Shown here: in pieces, positions 1 to 5,452 of the stretch | Layout: each line of letters opens with the position of its first letter | How positions within the stretch are numbered: the first letter of the stretch is position 1 | Assembly (NCBI GenBank): GCA_002366885.1 | Contig: DFCD01000049.1 | Span: 1 to 6,921 of the forward strand | Length of the DNA stretch: 6,921 nucleotides | DNA from: Verrucomicrobia bacterium UBA3063 | Lineage (GTDB): Bacteria; Verrucomicrobiota; Verrucomicrobiia; Methylacidiphilales; Verrucolacustridaceae | Direction of reading: 5' to 3' | Program-made: the position numbers and the translations under genes | Notes under the pieces: model-generated | Database searches by the model: none | Seen by the model: the letters and a program-made list of their open reading frames with translations, nothing else | Told to the model about the DNA's origin: nothing

Positions 1-733
1 TGAAGGTGGCGACGAACTGGGTTTTCGGCCGGTAGTAAAGGTCGTCGACGGTGCCGAGCTGCTCAATCCGGCCCTTGTTCATCAGGGCGATCCGGTCGGA
101 CATGACGAGGGCCTCCTCCTGGTCGTGGGTGACGAAGACAAAGGTGATACCCAGCTTGGTTTGAAGGTTTTTGAGCTCGATCTGCATGTTTTGGCGGAGC
201 TTGGCGTCGAGAGCGGAGAGGGGCTCGTCGAGGAGAAGGACCTTGGGGCGGCAGACAAGGGCGCGGGCGAGGGCGACGCGCTGGCGTTGGCCGCCGGAAA
301 GCTGGTCGGGTTTGCGCGCCTCCAGGCCGGAGAGGGAGACGAGGTCGAGGGCCTCGAGCATGCGGCGCTTCCGTTCCGAGGCCTCGACCTTCTGCATTTC
401 CAGGCCGAACTCGATGTTGTCGCCGACGGTGAGGTGGGGAAAGAGGGCGTAACTTTGGAAAACCTGGTTCACGTTGCGGCGGTAGGGGGGCAGGCCGGTG
501 ACGTCGTGACTGTCGATAAAGACCTGGCCGGAGGTGGGGGTATCGAGCCCGGAGATCATGCGGAGGGCGGTGGTTTTGCCGCAACCGGAAGGGCCCAGCA
601 GGGTGAGGAATTCCCCGCCCTGGATCTCCAGGTGGACGTGGTCGAGGGCCCGGAAAACCGGATCCTGTCCGGGTTTGGGGGAGGGATGCGGGAAGCTTTT
701 GCAGACGTCCCGAAGTTCAACCATCGCGCTCAT
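1..733 (-). CDS. potA: Spermidine/putrescine-type ABC transporter ATP-binding protein PotA (3' end outside window)
   Basis: ATPase subunit of a polyamine-type importer. It would sit on the cytoplasmic face of the inner membrane and power a permease pair fed by a periplasmic binding protein. The 244 visible residues hold a complete nucleotide-binding domain: Walker A GPSGCGKTT (47-55), Q-loop VFQSYALFPH (91-100), signature LSGGQRQRV (145-153), Walker B VLLLDEP (165-171) and H-loop VTHDQEEAL (201-209). The stretch around ELKNLQTKLGITFVFVTHDQ and the LGPSGCGKTT/VFQSYALFPH blocks closely match PotA as I remember it, more than MalK or FbpC. The C-terminal TOBE region lies beyond the left edge. The start is ATG at 733; an in-frame ATG at 724 is equally possible, since neither has a clear ribosome binding site. 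It lies 22 bases after frr, so it is probably the third gene of the rpsA-frr operon. Partner permease genes would be expected to the left but are not visible. Confidence 0.92.
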   Translation of the reverse strand, partial: MSAMVELRDVCKSFPHPSPKPGQDPVFRALDHVHLEIQGGEFLTLLGPSGCGKTTALRMISGLDTPTSGQVFIDSHDVTGLPPYRRNVNQVFQSYALFPHLTVGDNIEFGLEMQKVEASERKRRMLEALDLVSLSGLEARKPDQLSGGQRQRVALARALVCRPKVLLLDEPLSALDAKLRQNMQIELKNLQTKLGITFVFVTHDQEEALVMSDRIALMNKGRIEQLGTVDDLYYRPKTQFVATF

Positions 734-755
734 CGAGGGCGTGTTTGCAGGAGGG

Positions 756-1316
756 CTAGACCTTGAGGAGTTCAGCTTCCTTGCCGGAGACCAGCGCATC
801 GATCTTGCTGACGTACTGGTCGGTGAGTTTCTGGATTTCCTTTTCGCCAAGGGAAAGTTCGTCCTCGGTGATCTTGCCGTCCTTCTGCTCCTTCTTGAGG
901 GTCTCCAGCCCGTGCCGGCGTTCGTGACGGATGGCGACGCGACCGTCCTCGGCCAGTTTGCCGATCAGCTTGATGAGGTCGCGGCGCCGTTCCTCGGAGA
1001 GTTGGGGGATCGGCAGGCGGATGAGTTTGCCATCCACTTGCGGGGTGATGCCGAGCTGGGACTCCTCGAGGGCTTTGCGGACGGGGTCGACGTTGGCCGC
1101 GTCCCAGGGCTGGACGAGGAGGAGGCGAGGTTCCGGCGCGGTGATGCCGGCCAGTTCCTTCAGCCGCATGGAGGTGCCGTAGGCGTCTACCCGGAGATTC
1201 TCCACCAGCTGGGGGGAGGCCTTGCCGGTGCGGACGCCGTGAAAGTCCTCCTCCACCTTGCGGAGGGTCTTCTCCATCTTTTCCTCGGTTTCGAGGAGAA
1301 TTTCGTCGGACGGCAT
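756..1316 (-). CDS. frr: Ribosome recycling factor
   Basis: Cytoplasmic factor that, with EF-G, splits the post-termination ribosome so that subunits can be reused. The 186-residue product is the normal length for the family (about 185). Family blocks are visible: VRTGKASPQLVENLRVDAYG near the N-terminus, LLVQPWD in the middle, LGITPQVDGKLIRLPIPQLSEERR, then ITEDELSLGEKEIQKLTDQYV at the C-terminus. The helix that normally reads RNxRRD reads VAIRHERRHGLETLKK here, so the arginines are kept but the Asn and Asp are both His. The start is the ATG at 1316; there is no obvious Shine-Dalgarno sequence in the 45-base gap from rpsA. The usual neighbours of frr (pyrH, tsf, rpsB) are absent; it sits between rpsA and potA instead. 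Confidence 0.96.
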   Translation of the reverse strand: MPSDEILLETEEKMEKTLRKVEEDFHGVRTGKASPQLVENLRVDAYGTSMRLKELAGITAPEPRLLLVQPWDAANVDPVRKALEESQLGITPQVDGKLIRLPIPQLSEERRRDLIKLIGKLAEDGRVAIRHERRHGLETLKKEQKDGKITEDELSLGEKEIQKLTDQYVSKIDALVSGKEAELLKV

Positions 1317-1361
1317 CGGGATGACTCGGAACAGGATCGCGAAGGGCGACCTCGGGCCGGG

Positions 1362-3050
1362 TTACTCCTTGGATTTGCCTTCGCCGGGACGGTACTCCTC
1401 CTCGGCCTTTTCGAAGGCGGCTTCCATGCCTCCGAGGAAATCCGCCCCTTTGGAGGTGTCTTCGAGGGCCGCCCGTTCCTTTTCGAATTCCGCATCCGTG
1501 TAGGAGGCGGCCTTGATGGAGAGGCCGATGCGCCGTTCCGCCTTGTTGAGGCGGATGACGCGGGCCTCGATTTCCTGGCCGGGTTTGAGGACGTCCTTGA
1601 CCTTGGCAACGCGCTCCTCGGAGATCTGGGAAATGTGGACGAGTCCGTCGAGGTCCCCCTCCAGCGCGATGAACGCGCCGAAGCTGGCCACCTTGCTGAC
1701 GGTGCCCTTGACCTTTTGTCCGATCTGGAAGCGCTCCTCGACGCTCTTCCAGGGATCGTCGGCCAACTGCTTCAGCCCGAGTGAAATCCGCTGGTTGGCC
1801 TTGTCGATGCCGAGCACCTGGGCCTCCACGGAATCGCCCTTTTTCAGGACTTCCGAGGCGTGGGCCGGTTTGCGGGTCCAAGACATGTCGGAGACATGGA
1901 TCATCCCGTCGATGCCCTCCTCCAGCTCCACAAAGGCCCCATAGGCCGTGGTGTTGCGGACAACGCCCTTGACCGGGCGACCCACGGGATAGCGAAGGTG
2001 GATTTCATCCCACGGATTCGGCTCGAGGTGACGCACTGAAAGGGAAAGTTTCTGCTCGTCCTTGCTGACGCTGATGACGATGGCCTCGATCTCCTGTCCC
2101 TCCTGAAGGACGTCGCTGGGCCGGGCGATGCGCCGGGTCCAGGACAACTCGGAGACGTGGACAAGGCCCTCAACGCCAGGCTCAAGCTGCACGAAGGCGC
2201 CGTAGGGAACGAGGCTGGTGACCTTGCCGCGGACCTTGAGGTTGACCGGATATTTCTCGGCGATCTTTTCCCAGGGATTTTCGGAGAGCTGCTTGAGGCC
2301 GAGGGAGACGCGGAGGCGCTCCTTGTCGATCTCGAGGACGAGGACTTCCAGTTCCTGGCCGACCTGCAGGAGGTCGGACGGGTGGGCGAGGCGTCCCCAG
2401 GTCATGTCGGTGACGTGGAGGAGGCCGTCGAGGCCGTCGAGGTCGAGGAAGGCGCCGAACTCGGTGAGGTTCTTGACGCGGCCCTTCACCTTGGCGCCCT
2501 TCTCGAGGTGGGAGAGGAGCTTGGCGCGCTTCTCGTTGCGCTCCTCCTCGATGAGTTCCCGGCGGGAGAGGACGACGTTCTTGCGATCCTCGTTGAGTTT
2601 GACGATCCGGCACTCGATTTCCTGGCCGAGAAACTCGCGGAGGTTCTTGGGGGGATTGATGTCGATCTGGGAGGAGGGAAGGAACGCCTCGACGCCCACA
2701 TCCACGGTTAAGCCGCCCTTGACGATGCCCTTGACGATGCCCTTGACCGTCCGGGTTGCCTCGCTGAGCTTGACGATTTTTTCCCAGTTTTGTTTTTGGG
2801 CGGCCTTTTGGCGGGAAAGGACGACAAGCCCGTCCTCGTTTTCCAGGCGTTCGAGCAGCACCTCGATCTCGCGGCCGATGGAGAGGTCGTCCGCCGGGCT
2901 GAACTCGTCGACGTCGATGGCGCCCTCGGACTTGTAGCCGATGTCCACCATCACCTCGCGGGGGCGGCGCTCGATGATCCGGCCTTTGACGATGGATCCT
3001 TCGCGGAAATTCTGCATCGACTGGGAGAGAAGAGTTTCGAAATTGGTCAT
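1362..3050 (-). CDS. rpsA: 30S ribosomal protein S1, six S1 domains
   Basis: RNA-binding protein of the small subunit that unfolds mRNA leaders and helps initiation on messages with weak Shine-Dalgarno sequences. The product has 562 residues, close to E. coli S1 (557). Six OB-fold S1 repeats are visible at about residues 18-81, 99-164, 185-254, 270-341, 357-428 and 443-514. Domains 3-6 carry the typical FGAF/YGAF and G-LHV/G-VHVS motifs; domains 1 and 2 are the divergent ribosome-binding pair, as usual. A charged tail follows (about 515-562). The start is the ATG at 3050, giving the N-terminus MTNFETLLSQ. The frame stays open for about 900 bases further upstream only because the DNA is GC-rich, and that extension is low-complexity Pro/Arg/Ser sequence. 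Likely first gene of an rpsA-frr-potA operon, divergent from the ketosynthase module. Confidence 0.96.
   Translation of the reverse strand: MTNFETLLSQSMQNFREGSIVKGRIIERRPREVMVDIGYKSEGAIDVDEFSPADDLSIGREIEVLLERLENEDGLVVLSRQKAAQKQNWEKIVKLSEATRTVKGIVKGIVKGGLTVDVGVEAFLPSSQIDINPPKNLREFLGQEIECRIVKLNEDRKNVVLSRRELIEEERNEKRAKLLSHLEKGAKVKGRVKNLTEFGAFLDLDGLDGLLHVTDMTWGRLAHPSDLLQVGQELEVLVLEIDKERLRVSLGLKQLSENPWEKIAEKYPVNLKVRGKVTSLVPYGAFVQLEPGVEGLVHVSELSWTRRIARPSDVLQEGQEIEAIVISVSKDEQKLSLSVRHLEPNPWDEIHLRYPVGRPVKGVVRNTTAYGAFVELEEGIDGMIHVSDMSWTRKPAHASEVLKKGDSVEAQVLGIDKANQRISLGLKQLADDPWKSVEERFQIGQKVKGTVSKVASFGAFIALEGDLDGLVHISQISEERVAKVKDVLKPGQEIEARVIRLNKAERRIGLSIKAASYTDAEFEKERAALEDTSKGADFLGGMEAAFEKAEEEYRPGEGKSKE
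2715..2747 (-). repeat. Short period-12 tandem tract inside rpsA
   Basis: A perfect 12-base period runs for 33 bases (2.75 copies of the unit TTGACGATGCCC as written on the plus strand). It encodes the overlapping peptide KGIVKGIVKGG at the start of S1 domain 2. The protein length here equals that of E. coli S1, so the tract does not add residues. It could allow slippage by four codons. Confidence 0.85.
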
Positions 3051-3125
3051 ATGAGGGGATTTTTCTGGGTTGGGTCCGGGGGCCGATCGGCCTTTCCGGA
3101 GGTGGGGCGGCGCCTGGGCCGCCGG
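3051..3125 (-). promoter_or_regulatory. rpsA 5' leader with two GC-rich hairpins and no Shine-Dalgarno sequence
   Basis: In the rpsA mRNA direction, the first hairpin pairs GGCGGC with GCCGCC around a six-base loop (3106-3123). The second has an outer TCCGG/CCGGA stem (3075-3079 with 3096-3100) enclosing the perfect 12-base palindrome GGCCGATCGGCC (3081-3092). An A-rich stretch and CCCCTCAT then lead into the ATG, with no purine-rich ribosome binding site. E. coli rpsA also has a structured leader with a poor Shine-Dalgarno sequence and is autoregulated by S1; similar control here is an inference. I found no convincing -10/-35 pair for rpsA. Confidence 0.45.
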
Positions 3126-3232
3126 TTTTCTGTATGGGGTTAAAGGTTCATTCCCGTGTCCCCCGGAAAGCTCCGGGAGGAAAGACACAGGAGAGAAAGA
3201 ATATCCTTCCGGGCGGGGCGGGCAAGCCCGCG
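3126..3232. other. Divergent intergenic region between rpsA and the ketosynthase module
   Basis: Probably holds the promoters for both directions, though none stands out. A hairpin CCCGGA-AAGC-TCCGGG lies at 3162-3177. A second, GCGGGC-AA-GCCCGC (3218-3231), ends one base before the chosen start of the small ketosynthase-like gene and could hinder its initiation. The stretch 3181-3210 is the least GC-rich part and contains AATATC, a weak -10 candidate. An ATG at 3134 is in frame with the downstream gene, so part of this region could be coding. Confidence 0.4.
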
Positions 3233-3721
3233 ATGAAACGCCCCCGCAAGACGGCCGAGGCTTGTTGGCCCTCCCCGCGAGGGGGGGAAGATCCTTGGGC
3301 GGGAGCCAAGGCGGGCCGTTGGCTGCCACCGTCCGGCCAGGCGGTGGTGCGGGCCGGTCTTCTGGCCTGGCAAGGTCTGGGCGCCCGGGAAACGGGAGCG
3401 CCGCGGGAGCGGGCGATTTTGGTGGCGGGGGTGGAGGGGTGTTGGCCGGATTGGCTTTCCGGCAAAAGCCCGGGCGATGTCGCCGCGGGTTGGCGAGGCA
3501 GGCCGCCGCTTTGGCTGTTGGGATGCCTGCCAAACCTCCCGGCGGCCCAGCTGGCGATCGAGATCGGCGCCTGCGGTCCTGTGGAGAGCCGGCGGAGCCG
3601 CGCCGATGACGGGGCGATGGTGAAGCGGGCCTTGCGCCGCTGGCAGCGGCGGGGGGTGAGGACGGTCCTGGTGGTCCGGTCAGCCGGGGAGACGGCGAAG
3701 GCGGAGGTGTGGTCCTTGTGA
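3233..3721 (+). CDS. Short ketosynthase-like protein without catalytic cysteine (N-terminal half of the fold only)
   Basis: The 162-residue product resembles the N-terminal half of beta-ketoacyl synthases (the Ketoacyl-synt_2 type of domain). The motif CLPNLPAAQLAIEIGACGP (98-116) matches the NMxxxxxxxxxGxxGP helix-strand that precedes the active site in FabF. Counting without gaps from that GP, the catalytic Cys position is Ala124. A helix follows (RADDGAMVKRALRRW) and a strand TVLVV (144-148), where the protein stops. It therefore lacks Cys and both catalytic His and should not condense acyl chains alone. A partner, chain-length-factor-like or regulatory role is possible. The start at ATG 3233 is uncertain: an in-frame ATG at 3134 would add 33 residues of unconvincing sequence, and neither start has a good ribosome binding site. 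Its TGA overlaps the GTG of the carrier protein gene. I would not assign a gene name. Confidence 0.7.
   Translation: MKRPRKTAEACWPSPRGGEDPWAGAKAGRWLPPSGQAVVRAGLLAWQGLGARETGAPRERAILVAGVEGCWPDWLSGKSPGDVAAGWRGRPPLWLLGCLPNLPAAQLAIEIGACGPVESRRSRADDGAMVKRALRRWQRRGVRTVLVVRSAGETAKAEVWSL
3703..3709 (+). promoter_or_regulatory. Shine-Dalgarno sequence of the acyl carrier protein gene
   Basis: GGAGGTG lies 8 bases before the GTG at 3718. This spacing favours 3718 over the in-frame GTG at 3709, which overlaps the site itself. It is one of the few strong ribosome binding sites in the window and lies inside the preceding gene. Confidence 0.7.
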
Positions 3722-3972
3722 AAAACGCAGGGGAGTTCCGGGAGGTGGTTCGCAAGGCCGTGGCGGAAACGCTCCGGCGCAGGGAACCCGTCCGCGATGA
3801 CCATCGGCTGACTGCTGATCTCGGGGCGGAGAGCATCGACCGGATCGACCTGATCTTCCGGTTGGAGGAGGCGGTCGAAAAGGCGCTCGATGAGAAGATT
3901 CTCTTCGCCGAGCCCGAGCCGACCGTGGAGGAGTTGGCGGGCCGGTTGAAAAAAATGGTGGAGGAAGCGTGA
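3718..3972 (+). CDS. Acyl carrier protein (specialised, type II)
   Basis: An 84-residue acidic four-helix carrier protein that holds the growing acyl chain on a phosphopantetheine arm. The attachment motif is DLGAESIDRIDL with Ser39 as the modified residue. The usual DSL of housekeeping AcpP is replaced by ESI, a form common in specialised carrier proteins. A conserved helix 2 (IFRLEEAVEKAL) and a final helix starting at TVEELAGRL follow. The start is GTG 3718, set by the Shine-Dalgarno sequence at 3703-3709 and by the GTGA overlap with the stop of the gene before. Its own stop overlaps the GTG start of the ketosynthase gene, so all three are probably translationally coupled. It is flanked by two ketosynthase-type genes and by no fabD, fabG or other elongation gene, so it is unlikely to be the main AcpP. 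It needs a phosphopantetheinyl transferase, which is not in the window. Confidence 0.9.
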   Translation: MKNAGEFREVVRKAVAETLRRREPVRDDHRLTADLGAESIDRIDLIFRLEEAVEKALDEKILFAEPEPTVEELAGRLKKMVEEA

Positions 3973-5087
3973 AACAAAAGGTGGTGGTGACCGGGGTCGG
4001 TGCCGTCACCGGTTATGGGAGGGGGGTGAATTCTTTGTGGGCGGGCCTGATCTCCGGAGTCACTTCGGTGCGCCCGTTGGAGTGGGCCGGGTGGGAGTCG
4101 GCTCCGGTGCAGCTGGCCGCGCAGGTGCGGGAACGGATTCCGGGAACCGGCTGGCGGAATCTGCGGATGGCACGGCTGGCCTTGCAGGAAGCTTTGGCGG
4201 GCGGGAGGCCGGCGGGGGAGGGGGGGTTATCGGCGGCGGTTGGTTGGCCCGGGCCGGACGAGGGCAAGGGGGGGGATCCGGTGGAAATCCTGGCGGAGGA
4301 GTTTTCCCTGGCGGGACCTCGGGAGGAGAGTCTGGCCGCGTGCGCGGCTTCCACGCAGGCCATTGGCGAGGCTTTCCGGCTGGTGCGCGAGGGGGATGCG
4401 GACTGGATGGTGGCGGGAGGGGCGGATGGGCGGGCCCATCCCGGGGGTTTGTTGGGGTACGACCGGCTGGGGGCGCTGGCCCGGGGTTTTCGGGACCGAC
4501 CGGCGGAGGCGTGCCGCCCGTTCGGCAGGCAGAGGGCGGGTTTTGTCGTCGGCGAGGGAGCGGCCTTTCTGGTGTTGGAGAAAAAAAGCCGCGCGGAGAA
4601 ACGGGGCGCGCCCATTTATGCGGAGATCAGCGGGGCGGCGGAGGGTTGCGATGCCTTCCGGGTCACCGATCCGGGCGAGGACGCCCGGCAGGCGGCTTTT
4701 TGCATCGAGTCATGCCTGGAGGATGCGGGAGTGCCCGGAGGGAAGGTGGATGCGGTGGTGTGCCATGGAACGGGCACGCCGGCCAACGACCGGGCCGAGG
4801 CCGGGGCCCTGCGGCAGGTTTTCGGCGAAAGCCGGCCCTGGGTGAACGCACCGAAATCCCTGATCGGCCATCTTTCCATGGCCTGTGGTGCGGTGGAATC
4901 GGCGATCGCCGTGCTTTCCCTGGGGGAAGGTTTTTTTCCCTCCACGCTCACGGAGGGCTGGATGGAGGATGAGGCGGCCCCCGTCCGGATGGCCCGGGCG
5001 CCGGGGATCCGGGGCGTCCGGTCGGTCCTGAAGCCTTCCTTCGGTTTTGGGGGCCAGAACGCCTGCCTTGTGTTTCAGCGGGGCTGA
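3969..5087 (+). CDS. Beta-ketoacyl-ACP synthase, FabF-like, shortened before the active-site cysteine
   Basis: Thiolase-fold condensing enzyme expected to join an acyl group held on Cys to malonyl-ACP. The 372 residues contain the full catalytic set: Cys125 in SLAACAASTQAIG, His266 in CHGTGTPANDRAE, Lys296 and His301 in NAPKSLIGHLSMACGAVES, and the C-terminal glycine loop KPSFGFGGQNA (355-365). E. coli FabF has about 412 residues with Cys at 163. Downstream of the Cys the two are almost equal in length, so the roughly 38-residue deficit lies before it. The part replaced by SAAVGWPGPDEGKGG...SLAGP normally includes the SPFFVPSTIVNMVAGHL segment, which shapes the substrate pocket and dimer interface. 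The start is GTG 3969, which overlaps the carrier protein's TGA, with GGAGG four bases upstream. Substrate and product cannot be told from the sequence. It is probably not the housekeeping FabF, given the divergence and context. Confidence 0.88.
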   Translation: MKQKVVVTGVGAVTGYGRGVNSLWAGLISGVTSVRPLEWAGWESAPVQLAAQVRERIPGTGWRNLRMARLALQEALAGGRPAGEGGLSAAVGWPGPDEGKGGDPVEILAEEFSLAGPREESLAACAASTQAIGEAFRLVREGDADWMVAGGADGRAHPGGLLGYDRLGALARGFRDRPAEACRPFGRQRAGFVVGEGAAFLVLEKKSRAEKRGAPIYAEISGAAEGCDAFRVTDPGEDARQAAFCIESCLEDAGVPGGKVDAVVCHGTGTPANDRAEAGALRQVFGESRPWVNAPKSLIGHLSMACGAVESAIAVLSLGEGFFPSTLTEGWMEDEAAPVRMARAPGIRGVRSVLKPSFGFGGQNACLVFQRG

Positions 5088-5097
5088 GGGTTTGCGG

Positions 5098-5126
5098 TTG
5101 GACTCCACGAAGGGGTGCGATATTTT
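5098..5126 (+). promoter_or_regulatory. Weak promoter candidate before the FmdB-type gene
   Basis: TTGGAC (5098-5103) and TATTTT (5121-5126) are 17 bases apart. The match to sigma-70 boxes is only 3/6 and 4/6. If used, transcription would start within a few bases of the ATG at 5135, giving a nearly leaderless message, which would fit the absence of a Shine-Dalgarno sequence. It could equally be chance in the 47-base gap after the ketosynthase gene. Confidence 0.2.
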
Positions 5127-5134
5127 TGCCGGGC

Positions 5135-5452
5135 ATGCCGACCTACGAATACGTGTGCGAAAAGTGCGGGGCGCACCTGGATATTTTTCAATCCATGAAG
5201 GATGCGCCCCTGAGGACTTGCCCGAAGGACAAGTGCCCAAAAAAGGTGTGGGGCAAGGGCAGGATCCGGCGACAACTGAGCATCGGGGCGGGATTCCTTT
5301 TCAAGGGGAGCGGCTTTTACATCACCGATTACCGGAGTGCCGGCTACAAGAAGGCGGCGAAGGAGGCGGGCGGCGGCGAAAAGAAATCGTCCGACTCCTC
5401 CGGTGGAGGGAAAACAAAAAGCGGAGAGGGCAAGTCGTCCAAGTCCCCGTGA
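5135..5452 (+). CDS. FmdB-family zinc-ribbon protein
   Basis: Small cytoplasmic protein of 105 residues. The start MPTYEYVCEKCG is the hallmark of the FmdB regulatory-protein family, as is GFLFKGSGFYITDYR (53-67). Zinc ligands are Cys8/Cys11 and Cys29/Cys34. The second pair is CPKDKC (four residues between cysteines), wider than the CPxC common in the family. The last 27 residues are a low-complexity Gly/Lys/Ser tail. The family name comes from a proposed regulator near formamidase/amidase genes; its molecular role is not well defined, and no amidase gene is seen here. The start is ATG 5135; an in-frame TTG at 5126 would put three residues before the conserved MPTYEY and is unlikely. Its stop overlaps the GTG start of the next gene. 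Confidence 0.92.
   Translation: MPTYEYVCEKCGAHLDIFQSMKDAPLRTCPKDKCPKKVWGKGRIRRQLSIGAGFLFKGSGFYITDYRSAGYKKAAKEAGGGEKKSSDSSGGGKTKSGEGKSSKSP

Noticed and set aside
534..1784. 416-codon plus-strand open frame opposite potA, frr and rpsA
   Set aside because: It is antisense to three recognisable genes and spans their boundaries; its Leu/Gly/Asp-rich sequence is the usual shadow of GC-rich coding DNA.
2715..2747. Tandem 12-base repeat in rpsA as a recent insertion
   Set aside because: Alignment by eye with E. coli S1 domain 2 (GVINGKVKGG against GIVKGIVKGG) shows no added residues, so it is sequence convergence within a conserved element, not an expansion.
3218..3231. GCGGGC-AA-GCCCGC hairpin as a REP element
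   Set aside because: It resembles the core of Pseudomonas REP sequences, but no flanking REP sequence or second copy is present, and such palindromes are common by chance in GC-rich DNA.
3148..3804. 218-codon minus-strand frame in the divergent region and module
   Set aside because: It lies opposite the ketosynthase-like gene, has no recognisable motif and is compositionally biased. The plus-strand frame has ketosynthase motifs and a coupled stop/start junction.
3051..3977. Long upstream extension of the rpsA frame (about 309 codons)
   Set aside because: The extension is low-complexity Pro/Arg/Ser sequence antisense to the ketosynthase-like and carrier protein genes. The S1 family starts at the MTNFETLLSQ methionine at 3050.
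5047..5448. Longer start for the secreted protein, reaching back over the FmdB-type gene
   Set aside because: That would overlap two clear genes. The GTG at 5449 gives a proper signal peptide and a GTGA junction.
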